DNA of 64,000 nt from contig JAPNXP010000005.1 in the NCBI GenBank assembly GCA_028753945.1, positions 2,480,001-2,544,000 of the forward strand, in the 5' to 3' direction. The position numbers were made by a program, and so were the translations under genes. The notes under the pieces were generated by a model that was given only the letters and a program-made list of their open reading frames with translations, did no database searches and had not been told where the DNA came from. The stretch comes from Hexactinellida sp. DTS-2022 (Eukaryota; Porifera; Hexactinellida). This document shows positions 11,074 to 22,522 of the stretch, piece after piece; the stretch's first letter is position 1; the number at the start of each line of letters is the position of its first letter.

Positions 11074-11478
11074 AGAGATGCAGCGGTCTGGACCGGACCG
11101 GACGACCGGTCTCAGGTCGGTCCGGTCCGCTTATTCTCAAGTGCGGTCTGGACCGGTCCAAATTAACGATATAACGGTCTGGACCGGTTCATCGGTCTGG
11201 ACCAATCATAGGTCTGGACTCATCCTAGATTGGACAAACGATCAGGCTCCAATCCGTTATTTCCTATTGTTTACAAGCACATAAGTAATAAGTATCTTAT
11301 AAATACAAGTGGATATAATTAGTCACTCTACTATGTGGTCTGTAACTGTCCTAATAGGGATATAACGGTCTGGACCGGTCCAGACAGATCCAATATTTTT
11401 ATCATACGGTCTGGACCGTCCAGAAAAAAATCATGACGGTCCGGTCCGGTCCATGAAATTTCCGGACCGCTGCAACTC
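11074..11478. mobile_element. 405-bp insertion with 11-bp target duplication, in the Helitron gene
   Basis: Inserted in the Helitron coding region between TAWFVA and KKFPAG. The repeated target is tggttcgtagc (11063-11073 and 11479-11489). Ends are inverted: agagatgcagcggtc on the left, and gacc-rich sequence ending ggaccgctgcaactc on the right. The interior is dense in ggtctggaccgg inverted repeats. A 9-11 bp duplication and GAG-type ends suggest a Mutator-like MITE; hAT is less likely. Confidence 0.7.
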
Positions 11479-11489
11479 TGGTTCGTAGC

Positions 11490-14400
11490 TATTAAGAAAT
11501 TCCCTGCAGGGCTAGAAGAACTCACTTACACGAATTTCGCTGACGAGATTGTGTGGGACAAAAATAAGCGTGAATGGAAACCGAGAGTTAAGCGACATGG
11601 TAAATGATAGCCGTCTGTACTCAGCTCATCCAGGGGAGGGACCACGTTTCTACCTAAGGATACTGCTGAACTATGTCACAGGTTGCACGAGCTTTCAGGA
11701 CGTCCGTACTCTCCCTGATTGCACCGTCTGTGACACCTATAAGGAGGCATGTCTGAGACGAGGTCTGCTGGAGGATGATCAGGAAGCTGATCAGTGTTTG
11801 GCAGAAGCAGCTACCTGTTCTATGCCAGCACAGTTGCCTCAGCTATTCGTGACTATTCTCCTGTTTGTTGAGCCATCTATTCCACTCGCTCTCTGGGATA
11901 AGTACAAACCCTCTTTCGCTGAGAACTTCCTGTGTCGTGCTAGAACTGTATTCGCTTATGTAGAACTCGATGAGCATATCTTAAATAGTGTATTGCTTGA
12001 TCTTGAGTACCGACTGCAGAAACATGGAAAGTCCTTAGCTGACTACCCAGGAATGCCAATCCCTACTAATGTGAGTAATCCGTATGAGGAATCGCGTATC
12101 ATTATGGATGAGCTTGATTATAATGTTAGTGAACAGAATGATATAGTGAGTAATGCTGAACAGTTGAGTATTTATAACATTATAATTGCAGCTGTTAACG
12201 ATACTAATTCGTACTCTAATGCATTATTTATCAATGGACCTGGAGGGACCGGAAAAACGATCCTTTATAACATGCTGTTATCCACGGTCCGTTCACAGGG
12301 TAATATAGCATTAGCCATGGCTTCATCCTGTATAGCAGCTCTGCTCCTACAGGGTGGTAGGACTGTTCACTCTAGGATGAAGGTCCCTATCCATTTGAAT
12401 GAAATCTCTGTCTGCAATATTTCCAAACAGAGCGCCTTAGCTAGGTTAATTCAGCGCACCAGACTGTTTGTTTGGGTTGAGGCTCCTACGACACATAGAC
12501 ATCTGCAGAGTGTATCGACCGTACATTGAGAGATCTCTGTTCATGCGATATCCCATTAGGTGGAAAAGTTATTGTGTTTGGAGGTGATTTCCGTCAAATA
12601 CTGCCTGTAATCAGACATGGGACCGAAGCTGATGTTGTGTCAGCCTGTCTGAATAGATCGCCTCTCTGGAGTCATGTTAAGCTTCTTAAACTCACTATAA
12701 ACATGAGACTCCGTAATTTATCTTCAGGTGATGCACCCCAAGTTAGTGACTTCTCCAAATTCCTTTTGAGAGTTGGAGAAGGCACTGAGCCCGAGGATGA
12801 GAGTCATATGATTCACGTATACCGCAAATTCGTAGTAGCAGGCGAGTCAGTTTCTGATTTGGTTGCTGCTACTTACGTCGATATTAAGGTTAACTATAAT
12901 AATCCAGATTATATTTCTCGCCGTAGTTTGATGTGTCCTAAGAATGACACCACTGAGTTTATAAATCAATACGTTATGAACCTGATACCAGGGGAGGCGA
13001 GCACGTTGATAAGCGCAGACTCGGTATGTGAGGAGCAGGCAACAATGTACCCCACTGAGTTCCTAAATTCTATTACACCAAATGGTTTGCCTCCTCACCG
13101 ACTGTACCTTAAGGTTTACGCTTCTATAATTTTATTGCGTAGTCTTGATCAGACTCATGAATGTGTAACGGCACTCGGTTAACTGTAAAAGCATTCTTAA
13201 ATCGGATTACTGACGCCGAAATTGCCACAGGTGTTCATAAGGGTAAACGGATTTACATTCCCCGCATTCCCATGACTCCATCTGACTCAGACTTCCGTTT
13301 GTGCACAGAAGGAGGCAGTTTCCAATTCGTCCTGCCTTTTGTATTACCATTAACAAAGGGCAAGGACAGAGTTTAGAAAATGTTGGCATATTCCTACCAT
13401 CTCCGAATGCTATTTTCAGTCATGGCCAACTATATGTTGCATTGAGCCGAGTTCAAAACCCTGCCGGATTAAAACTTATGGTTTGTGGCGGCACCCCCTC
13501 CTCATCCGGCGGAGCCTTGGTTAAGAATGTAGTATATCATGAGGTATTCCAGAATCATTTGGGTAATGTAGTGCACTCCACTCAGGATACATGTACCATG
13601 GATGTGTCACTTCCATGCTGTCCCCTTTCGCATTCTGATTCCGAAGACCCGGTCTTTAGTACTGCGAAAATGGTATCTGTACCAGATGATTCTGAGCCAC
13701 TCAGTAAAAAACCTAAGCTAACTGAATTCAGTGATAATATCCTCAGTCCATTCCTGGATTCCCAATCTACTCAGTCTCCCATGAGTACTGATTTGCCTGA
13801 TTTGATGTTTGATGGTATTATCACAGGCCCGGTACATACTATGGATATTAATTTGCTCAATTGTTCCATAAATAACTTGACTCCCCTTATGCAAAGGAGG
13901 ATTGCCAGTAGTATTGGGTTAGATGTCGAACCAATTTTAATGACTAGAGAACCATTACTTCGCCCTCTTATTAATAATTACAAGCAATACTACTGTTCAC
14001 TGGAAAATAGATTGACAAATACATTTCGCATGAATATTTCTTTAGTACCAGTATTTTCCGATGGTAATTGTTTGTATCGAGCATTATCCCATATTATATT
14101 TGGTACTGAATCGAAATTTGAAATGCTAAAGCAGAATCTGATTGGTACATTCAAGTCGAGTCCACAACACTTTCCTAATGTTATGGAAAAATCAGGTTTG
14201 TACTCTGAGGAGGAATTGCATGAGCACGTACAACGTATTTCCGCTCCTCATGCATGGGGTACTGACGTATAATTAAGGATGTTAGAAGCTTTAGCTGGCA
14301 TCGCATCGTCTCCATTATTGCAACCGATAATGATTCCAATAACTGGAGACTACACAATGTTTATATCCATGGTCAACTAACAAGTCCAATAGTATGTGAT

Positions 14401-14499
14401 CCAATCTACCATGGTCCCAAATTAGGGATAGTGTATCATTGTATACACCACCATGTAGGTTCTGAACACTTTGATCCGTTTTACTTAATAACTCAATAA
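11490..14499 (+). pseudogene. Helitron PIF1-type helicase with C-terminal OTU domain
   Basis: Resumes with KKFPAGLEELTYTNFADEI. Walker A is FINGPGGTGKT (about 12229-12261). Walker B reads WVEAP where the family has WDEAP, so the metal-binding Asp is Val. [30 protein letters not shown] and LYVALSRV are the later superfamily-1 helicase motifs. Frameshifts lie near 12525, 13165 and 13300. After a linker of about 170 residues comes an OTU-type cysteine protease: [13 protein letters not shown] (catalytic Asp and Cys), and after one more frameshift near 14270 EHFDPFYLITQ with the His, then a stop at 14497-14499. OTU domains are known in Helitron2/Helentron-type elements. The copy at 61977-63986 gives a good template. 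Confidence 0.85.
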
Positions 14500-14514
14500 G
14501 GTTACATCAGTATT

Positions 14515-14730
14515 GAGATCCCTCTGACTATTCTATTGGGTTGGGGAGTGATACAGCTGTATATCATAGCTGTATTCCCACAGTTGCAGTGTACTATCTA
14601 CTGTAGTGTGATTCTCCTGATGGATGTGAATGAGATCCCTCTGACCATTCTTCTGTGCTCAATTGAATTGGTTAGGGAGTGATACAGCTATGTATCATAG
14701 CTGTATGCCGCAGTTACAGTTAATGCAGGG
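14515..14730 (+). repeat. Tandem pair with hairpins after the Helitron gene
   Basis: Starting 16 bp after the OTU stop, two copies of about 100-117 bp begin gagatccctctga (14515 and 14632). Each contains gggagtgatacagct ... agctgtat, an 8-bp stem (atacagct/agctgtat) around 14552-14577 and 14682-14707. Subterminal hairpins are typical near Helitron 3' ends, so this may be the 3' region. No clear CTRR terminus was seen. Confidence 0.5.
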
Positions 14731-15957
14731 TTTTTATAAGGTTAAGACCGCGGTGTAACTCAGCTTAATCGCGGTGTAATACCGAAAATATGGACCTAGC
14801 AATTCTACCTCACAATGATCCAATCAATAATTAGACGAAAAATATCTAATCATAATCTTATGAAAATGTGTTGATATTTTTAGACAAGAGCTTTTGAGAG
14901 CGAAATTTAAATTGTAATATTAATGCATAATTTCCCAAGATTAAACCGAAATTACTTTTGCCCACTCTACAGCACCGTACGCTCGACCCGAATCCTGCTC
15001 TAATTATTAACCAGGATCGCCCTTAAAAAGAACCCTGAGATAATGCATCCTGTAGTGATCCATTTTGCGATTAAATTATTCACTCATCCCAGCAGGGATT
15101 CAAAATGACTAATTTATTTGATTTTTTTTCGAGAAATATACATCATTGAATTAACATAATAGAAATCAATGAAAAGCTATTCACCTGTTATTTGGGCAGT
15201 GAATATAGTTTATAATATGAATAACTACAATTGAAAAGTTTTTTCCCATTTCAAATAGTTAAAATCAACATTAAATTTTGATTTTGATTTTATTCAAAAA
15301 TTAGTGTTTTTACTATCCCTGCGATTAACGCTATTGAGTTATTAAAAAGTGTAGAAAACAGTACTAATACTGTTTTCTGCCCCTCGATAAAAACGGATCA
15401 TATTGGCACTAGGCTCGGGGAAAGGTACTGGATATGTTCCAAGTGTGTCCGTTCTATTTTAGAAAAGCCCTGAGGGACCGAGCCAATACTGTAGTTTATT
15501 TTACTAAGATAATTTAAATTTTCCAACAAACAGATTGAGGTCATGATTATTCATCTCAAAAGTGGTGATTTACTAAAATAATTTTGGGAGCACCAAATAG
15601 AATACTACGTTATTACATCTATCAATAAACTTCAATGACACTAAGAGACTCCTTAGTAAAAAGTAAACGTCATATGATTTGAAGGTTTACATCAAGCGCC
15701 ATTTGTGTAAATATAGAAAAGTTACTGTAATACAAAAATATTTTTATTACAAGTACTAAATGTGGTATAACCATCATTAACAACAATTATGACCTAAACA
15801 AATAAATACCACATAATGACTTGAAAATTAATGTCACTAGCTATAAATACAGGAGATTAAAAAACAAATTATTCGCTCCACACCTATATCTCATTCATTA
15901 TTAAATTATTTTATGTTTATTTTTGAATCTTAACTACATGATAGTTACTTACTTTTT
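14731..15957. other. Unassigned AT-rich stretch with one strong hairpin
   Basis: No coding sequence is recognised. At 15353-15378 agaaaacagta ctaa tactgttttct is a perfect 11-bp stem with a 4-base loop. Downstream, ggctcggg (about 15412) and ccgagcc (about 15477) could pair. Function unknown. Confidence 0.4.
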
Positions 15958-15962
15958 ACTAT

Positions 15963-16619
15963 ATGGATATAGATCTAGATGAGTTGTTAAATTTTGCGAA
16001 TGACTGCCACACCCACACCGACGTTGACCGCCACACCCACACAGACGATGACCGCCACACCCACACAGACGTTGACTGCCACACCCACACCGACGATGAC
16101 CGCCACACCCACACAGACGATGACCGCCACACCCACACCGACGATGACCGCCACACCCACACAGACGATGACCGCCACACCCACACAGACGTTGACCGCC
16201 ACACCCACACAGACGATGACCGCCACACCCACACAGACGATGACCGCCACACCCACACCGACGATGACCGCCACACCCACACAGACGATGACCGCCACAC
16301 CCACACAGACGTTGACCGCCACACCCACACAGACGATGACCGCCACACCCACACCGACGTTGACCGCCACACCCACACCGACGAGCGCCACAGGAGGCCG
16401 AGGCGAGGAGCGAGGAGAGGCGGCGAAGCGAGGAGAGGCGGCGAAGCGAGGAGAGGCGGCGAAGCGAGGAGAGGCGGCGAAGCGAGGAGAGGCGGCGAAG
16501 CTAGGAGAGGCGGCGAAGCGAGGAGAGGCGGCGAAGCGAGGAGAGGCGGAGATCGGGTAGGGGGAGCCTGGACCAAGCAGTCCAGGCTCCTTGATATTTT
16601 AGAGTTAATAATAAGGTAA
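15963..16619 (+). CDS. Possible exon made of two minisatellites
   Basis: I do not recognise a family. The plus-strand reading starts [14 protein letters not shown]. It then has about 15 copies of an 8-residue unit (HTHTDDDR; 24-bp repeat, about 16010-16385) and about 8 copies of a 6-residue unit (RRGGEA; 18-bp repeat, about 16405-16555), and ends [18 protein letters not shown]. The stop is preceded by a possible splice donor (ag/gtaata at about 16616). Because 24 and 18 are multiples of three, several frames on both strands are open by construction. The open frame alone is therefore weak evidence. The non-repeat ends are the better hint: an acidic start, and a tail resembling the start of Myb/SANT-like helices. 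A similar layout occurs on the minus strand at 59381-59674. Confidence 0.3.
   Translation: MDIDLDELLNFANDCHTHTDVDRHTHTDDDRHTHTDVDCHTHTDDDRHTHTDDDRHTHTDDDRHTHTDDDRHTHTDVDRHTHTDDDRHTHTDDDRHTHTDDDRHTHTDDDRHTHTDVDRHTHTDDDRHTHTDVDRHTHTDERHRRPRRGARRGGEARRGGEARRGGEARRGGEARRGGEARRGGEARRGGEARRGGDRVGGAWTKQSRLLDILELIIR
16563..16590 (+). other. Perfect 11-bp hairpin
   Basis: ggagcctggac, loop caagca, then gtccaggctcc. It lies at the end of the minisatellite exon and is inside the predicted reading frame. It could be a structural element of a mobile DNA end or of an RNA; nothing in the context decides. Confidence 0.5.
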
Positions 16620-16827
16620 TAACCACTTAATTGAGGGATTTTTTCGAATTTAATTGAGCTTTTTTAAATAAACCTTTTTCTTTTAGACAGTATTAAAGTA
16701 ATTAAAACAAATAGACGAACTCTTCCGTTTTTTGCTTGAAAGGCTTACACTCACAGGGAGTTGTATATAATGGTGCTCAAATATTTTTAATTCGAACCCC
16801 TAACCTCTTATAAGCTAGATTGAAATG

Positions 16828-17085
16828 AGTTACCCTTATGATGCAGCTGAAACGAACTACCCTTATGATGGCAGCTGAAACGAACTACCCTTATGATGGC
16901 AGCTGAAACGAACTACCCTTATGATGCAGCTGAAACGAGCTACCCTTATGATGGCAGCTGAAACGAACTACCCTTATGATGCAGATGAAACGAACTGCCC
17001 TTGTGATGCAGCTGAAACGAACTACCCTTATGATGAGGCTGAAACGAACTACCCTTATGATAGAGCTGAAACGAACTACCCTTAT
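16828..17085. repeat. Tandem array, unit about 24-27 bp
   Basis: About ten copies of gcagctgaaacgaactaccc followed by ttatgatg, with one-base length variation between units. Long minus-strand reading through it is a consequence of the repeat. It differs from CRISPR in having no unique spacers. Confidence 0.85.
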
Positions 17086-17125
17086 TAAACAAATATAACT
17101 ATCTTGCATGATATGTCTGTTTATT

Positions 17126-17564
17126 GTACTGTTGTATGACGGTTTACTTACCATGACAGTTTACTTACCTCTATTAATATAACAATAATTAACCATGGAT
17201 ACTTTCTATCCATGGCGGTTTACTTATCGTCTTTGCAATGGCTTCACACTTTATACTTTCTATTAAACATCTACACTTATAAGGATTCACATCTCAAATT
17301 CTAATTTACTTTTCATAATTTGAACATAGCATTTAATAATTTCCATAATAGCTTAGATATTTTGGGCAATAATGACATTTTCCAATTAGAATTTGAGATA
17401 TGAATCCTTATAAGTGTAGATGTGTAATAGAAAGTATAAAGTGTGAAGCCATTGCAAAGACGGTAAGTAAACCGTCATGGATAGAAAGTATCCATGGTTA
17501 ATTATTGTTATATTAATAGAGGTAAGTAAACTGTCATGGTAAGTAAACCATCATACAACAGTAC
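17126..17564. repeat. Long inverted repeat (foldback/MITE)
   Basis: Arms of about 180 bp (17126-17306 and 17384-17564) are nearly perfect reverse complements, separated by about 77 bp. The outer ends are gtactgttgtatga and tcatacaacagtac. Each arm contains gtttactta repeats and an accatggatact block. No coding sequence. The family is undetermined. Confidence 0.8.
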
Positions 17565-17943
17565 AAATATTAAATCAATCTTTCCACACATCCCACAAAT
17601 TTTAATCCCGTTCTACTAGATCATAATCTATGTTAATTAAACGGTCTTATTCTCACCTTTAAAATATTATTTTGAGAGATTAAATCCAGAATTCATAAAT
17701 TTCTTTGAATTAATAAATAACTTTTTTTACAATAGAATTTACTGAAATAATTAATTGCGTATAATTTACCAACCACATGTTGCAATTTATTTGAGCTAAC
17801 AAGCTGACCCTTAGCTGAACGAGCTACCCTTAAGAATTATTAAGCTATTAATTAATTAATAATTTATAACTATTGTGTAATGAGAATAACTTACATAACA
17901 TAATTTCCCAAACAAATTACAGTATCTAATCACAATCCAATAT

Positions 17944-18832
17944 TAATTTAGGCGCGCGTGACCTTCGTTATATAAGGCCATACTACTGAGTAGATTTTGC
18001 TGGACAATGGATTACTTAAAGTCCATTGATTATTAGCTGACATATCTTTATCTCAATAGTTAGTAATCAGAGACCTGAGAAATGCATTATAATTATATAG
18101 GAAGTCAGGAACATGATATCAAGGCATACATAACACCCTAAAAACTATCTATTTCATGTTAACTATGCTAATAGCCTAGTACTGATCTATCCGCAATTGG
18201 TAACTTCCTATTCATTGATAATACATTTTCTAGGCCTAACTTCAATATTTTTTGAGATTATTAGCACTTAATTATTTATATGGTAATAATCTCATTATCT
18301 CAAAAATATTGAAGTTAGGCCTAGAAAATGTATTATCAATGAATAGGAAGTTACCAATTGCGGATAGATCAGTATTAGGCTATTAGCATAGTTAACATGA
18401 AATAGATAGTTTTTAAGTTATGGCTCATTTTAAGAAATATGCATTACCCTTGCAACCGAGGAATGTGTAAACATTCCATTTATAATTTCGATATATTTCA
18501 TTCAACTAGTTATGGACATCCTCATGTTCCAATTTTGAACATTTATATCACGGATAACTATGTTAAAAGCAGGCTATAAAAACACGATAATTCCCACGAA
18601 AAATAGCGATTACGTAATCAAATGGTGATATATCACAATTCTAAAGGGTGTTATGTATGCCTTGATATCATGTTCCTAACTTACTATATAATTATAATGC
18701 ATTTCTCAGGTCTCTCATTACTAGCTATTGAGATAAAGATATGTCAGCTAATAAGCAATGACTTTAAGTAATCCATGGTTCGGAGTAGTAGTATGGCCTT
18801 ATATAACGAAAGTCACGAGGCGCGTTATTAAA
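17944..18832. repeat. 0.9-kb palindromic element
   Basis: The left arm, 17944 to about 18275, is mirrored by 18292-18415 plus 18640-18832. Shared blocks: cttcgttatataaggccata and its complement near 18795; caaggcatacataacaccct and its complement near 18640; aggcctaacttcaatatttt and its complement near 18300. The right arm carries about 220 bp of extra sequence (about 18417-18637) absent from the left. The centre is a short AT-rich loop. There is no ORF. The stretch 17565-17943 before it is unassigned. Confidence 0.8.
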
Positions 18833-18837
18833 TAATA

Positions 18838-19016
18838 GTGTGTAATTTACTAGCTACAGGTAAACTCATTATTAATATTATTGCTTTGGGGAGGTAAAGG
18901 CCGCGAAGCGGCCGTTAATTGTATCGCGTAGTGCCTAACACGAAGGAACAAGAGTCGCGAAGCGACTTTTGTCAGAGAGTGATCCGTCGCTAAGCGATCG
19001 AGACCGAAGGGCTCGT
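18838..19016 (+). mobile_element. Helitron-like 3' end with three mini-hairpins, copy 1
   Basis: The end of a dispersed element. ggccgc gaa gcggcc starts at 18899, a cgcgtagtgcc block follows, then gtcgc gaa gcgac, and a degenerate gtcgctaagcgat. It finishes accgaagggctcgt at 19016. Immediately after it the 5' end of the next copy (tattaaaagcgg) begins, so the two elements are head to tail. Confidence 0.65.
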
Positions 19017-19994
19017 ATATTAAAAGCGGAATTGTTGTCTGTTTGTGTGTGTCATTGTCCAGAATTAATTGGAAAGACTACTAGTTCCAGGAAGCTGAAA
19101 ATTTGTATCCAGGGGTAATTTTGCACTGCGACAACGATAAATTGGTTTTCTAACTGAAATAATGGGATTATGACGTCATAAACGCACATATTTGGGAATA
19201 TCTCTTTCATTTTTTATCCGATTCGCCCACAATTTTAGATCATAACACAATATACAATGAGACACACGTTTACCGATTTATGGATTGTGATGCTACGAAG
19301 GAACTAATTTGGATTTAGCTCTTACAATTTTGATTCGATCGTCAAACAATTTTGTCACATTATAAAACAGAATGAGTTGCATGTCTCTAGAAATTTTTAT
19401 AATTTTCGCACTTAACCTGCGCCAGGCCATAACAAAAATGTAACCTCCTATTGCTGCGTCATTGCATATATTGAGGTTTGATGATTTAATCTTCACCTAC
19501 ATTATTTCTGAAATTGCATACTTGATTAATCCAGTTTGGCTTCTATCAAGTTTAATTCTATTTGTGATGTATTTAGCTTACGTCAATCATATAAGTATGC
19601 ATAATATTACTATCAAAGTAAGTAATTCAACTATTTACTATACCTATATCCTCTGCATAATTAATGACATATTGATGATGCAGCGAATTAATATTAATAA
19701 AACAATTCACTATGCAGTAAATCCTGGGTCAGTAAATAACATGAATGAATGAATTAATTAATTAATATATTGACATACTGGGGTCTCAAATAGCAGCATA
19801 CTGAATTGAGTACGCGTAATTTACAAATCACAGGTTAAACTTAATTATTATGAGTGATATTTGAGGAGAGTAAGGCCGCGAAGCGGCAGTTAATTAATTG
19901 TGTTGCGTAGTATCTAACACGAAGAACAAAAGTCGCTTCGCGACTATTGTGAGAGAGTGATCCGTCGCGAAGCGACCGAGACCGAAGGGCTCGT
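19017..19994 (+). mobile_element. Non-autonomous Helitron-like element, complete copy
   Basis: A 978-bp element. Its 5' 590 bp match 7708-8310, the region leading into the resident Helitron gene. Its 3' 180 bp match copy 1 next to it (18838-19016). Near the 3' end are ggccgcgaagcggc (19873), gtcgcttcgcgac (about 19932), gtcgcgaagcgac (about 19963) and the terminus accgaagggctcgt (19994). No transposase is encoded. Sharing both ends with other copies, and one with an autonomous Helitron, makes it a likely derivative mobilised in trans. Small ORFs inside look accidental. Confidence 0.65.
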
Positions 19995-20034
19995 TATTAT
20001 TAAAAGCCATTACGTAATTGAGCTCTATGAAAAA

Positions 20035-20390
20035 TAATATAGCAAAAAGTGAAAGCTAAACAGTTTCCGTTATGAATGAGTAGTGATACAAATTGCACAT
20101 GTTATAATTGAGTAATATAAATACCAATTAGTAATTGCTATTACCAAGAAACAGGATGTTTGGAATGGGATGTGAACTGAAATACCATGTTGCGCATTGA
20201 AGCGGGGGATATAATTTTGATATATCACTGGTAAATAAAAAGCCATGTAGAACAATTTCAAGTCTGGGATGAGCTGGCATAAATGATTTCGGCTCTCACA
20301 CATCCAACCTTGTCGTTTTTAGTTCGAATGAAAGTTAGTAAATTCTAACTAATTTATGAAGTATTAGAGAATTACTGAAAATTTAATCCC
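20035..20390 (-). repeat. Inverted copy of the sequence upstream of the RAG1-like gene
   Basis: On the minus strand this matches 4330-4660, the DNA immediately 5' of RAG1-like copy A. Aligned blocks include ccttgtcgtttttagttcga, gtgaactgaaataccatg and gttatgaatgag. No RAG1-like coding sequence accompanies it here. It may be a non-autonomous or solo end of the same transposon. The stretch 20391-20951 beside it is unassigned. Confidence 0.5.
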
Positions 20391-20959
20391 ATAATAGCGA
20401 AAGTGTCCAATAACTTTTTCGAAATGATCAGCTATGGTATCATTATGAAACTTTGAAATGGGCCACATATTGCAAATAGCACTGTTAATAAATTATCAAT
20501 AATTGATTGTGAGCACATTGAACAATCGTAAATAAGTGATAATTCTTGTCATTTTCAAGGAATTAGTCAACTTAGAGTAAAATTATACCATGAAATTCTA
20601 AGAATTGAGTAAACAATTGTTAAAAACCAACTCAGCAAATTAATTTTATAATTTAACCAAATTAGAAGAACTTTAACGATATGTGAAAGATGTAAATCCT
20701 CGAAAACGGGCTAATTTACGTTGCAAGTTTTAATTTTCTTCTTTGCATGATACCTGCAGTATTATTTTCACATTTTCACACAGTTATATGCATTCGATTC
20801 AAGTGAAATTTCAAATATATTATTGACACGAAAGTAGAGCATAAATAATTATATGCAAAAATTTCAGGTTTTCGCTTTCTTCTTGAGCGATAAAGTAAAG
20901 AGCTGTTTCATTAAATAGACCATTTAGAAAAATATAAACGGGCTGATTCCGGCTGAATT

Positions 20960-22514
20960 CAGGGCCGGATTAACGGACGGGCCTACTGGGCCTGTGCCCA
21001 GGGGCCTCTGACCACAGGGGACTCGTGGCCCTTTGGTTCCCTTAGCAATCCTATTGCGCATACATTATCACATCTCAAAAATGTGACTAGATAGTGTCCC
21101 TCATTGCGATTATCTATTTCAAAATTATCTAATTGTACCCTAATTATTACTATCTTTTTAAATATTTTGAATTTGAACTTTGTATAGACCACAGTTGGAC
21201 ACTTTGATCCTTTAGTAAATACATGCTAGGCTTAAGTTGATAGTTATATCATGTTCTTATGGTTACTAATTTGTGGTTGGAATTTGAATGATATATGACC
21301 CACGACCGTTCTTGGCGTTCACAAAAATATTCGCCTGTGATTCGAGGCGTTCTCGAACACCTTTTGCAAGATGCTATGATTTTTATGCCGTAATTCCTAT
21401 ATGACATGCTATCAGGGATTCCAACCTCTAGAAACCAAAAAGCGGGTGGTTTTGCCATTTTGTCAGGAGTTTTACTAAAATAGCGGGAGGTCGAAGATGG
21501 AATAGCGGGAGAAAACCGGGAGCCTCAAAATATATGCTATTTCTTTGAATCTATCATGATTGGAACGTTACAATATCAGTATTTAGTATGTTTGGATATC
21601 TACAATTAGGAAACGCATATTTTTCTAGTCATTTCAATCAAATTTCTTCCTGCGTATCTCGTATTGACCCAATGTATGCATTAATACAACAAAAACGAAA
21701 TAGATAGATTAATAAATTTCAAATTTCTACAAAGTATGTATTTTTAATAGATATACGTATATGTAGCAGACAGAAATATCTTCAAAAGTACTCGTAATTT
21801 ACGGACATTTTTTGAGATTTCAAGGATTTTCATGACGATGTAACTTTCGTTACCATGGGGTAAAGGTATAAATAGAAAAATCCCATTTTCACTTTCAATT
21901 GAAGTTGAAATAACTTCAGTTTGACTTTGACATTCCGAGCAACGAAGTACTATTGACAATAAATTTGTAAACGTGTGAAAAGCTCATTCCACCCGTGGTT
22001 CCATGATCGACATATAAACTAAACGAGAAAGAAATTCACCATCGTATCTAGTATAACGACTTTCTGCAGGATGCAGGTACAAGGCATCTGGATATTCTTA
22101 AGATTCCTTAGCCCAACTATTAATACACTACTATTATATTTAATTCGAATTTCGAAGAAATTCTTAATTAGCTAATTTACAAGTAATACGAGTAGAACAA
22201 AACTGGTACTCCTTTCTTGACTAATTTTAGCAAAGAATTCCGTTATTTAATTTATATCATAAAATCTAAATATATAAACAATTTCCAAAAAAGAGGGACT
22301 TTGAAAAGTTTGGCGGGAGGTCGGGAAGATGGGAGGAAAAGGGCAAAAAAGCTGTAGGGTTTTTAACACTGATGCTATATCTACAGGAATTTCTATTGCA
22401 ACGAGTATGCTCTTACAACACGGAGAACGAGGTGTGCTTGTGCCGACAAACAGTGGGAGGGGCCTCTAAGGACGCTGGTGCCCAGGGGCCTCCATACCCC
22501 ATAATCCGTACCTG
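20960..22514. mobile_element. Non-autonomous hAT element, 1.56 kb
   Basis: Exact 8-bp duplication gctgaatt (20952-20959, 22515-22522). Ends are inverted: cagggccggattaacgga on the left, taatccgtacctg on the right, with subterminal gcccaggggcctc blocks near 20998 and 22481. The interior contains a nested MITE-like segment from about 21425 (cagggattccaacctc) to about 22372, with target sequence atgctat on both sides. There is also a ggggtaaaggtataaata repeat near 21857 shared with 7016. No transposase is readable. Confidence 0.8.
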
Positions 22515-22522
22515 GCTGAATT

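Noticed and set aside
15959-16576. Long minus-strand ORF with SPPLLA and VWVWRS repeats
   Set aside because: Open only because the repeat units are multiples of three; all frames are open there. The plus-strand frame has better non-repeat ends.
16563-16590. Histone 3' stem-loop or bacterial terminator
   Set aside because: Loop and stem do not match the histone element, there is no T-run terminator context, and the organism is eukaryotic.
16828-17085. CRISPR-like array
   Set aside because: Continuous tandem repeat without unique spacers, in a eukaryotic context.
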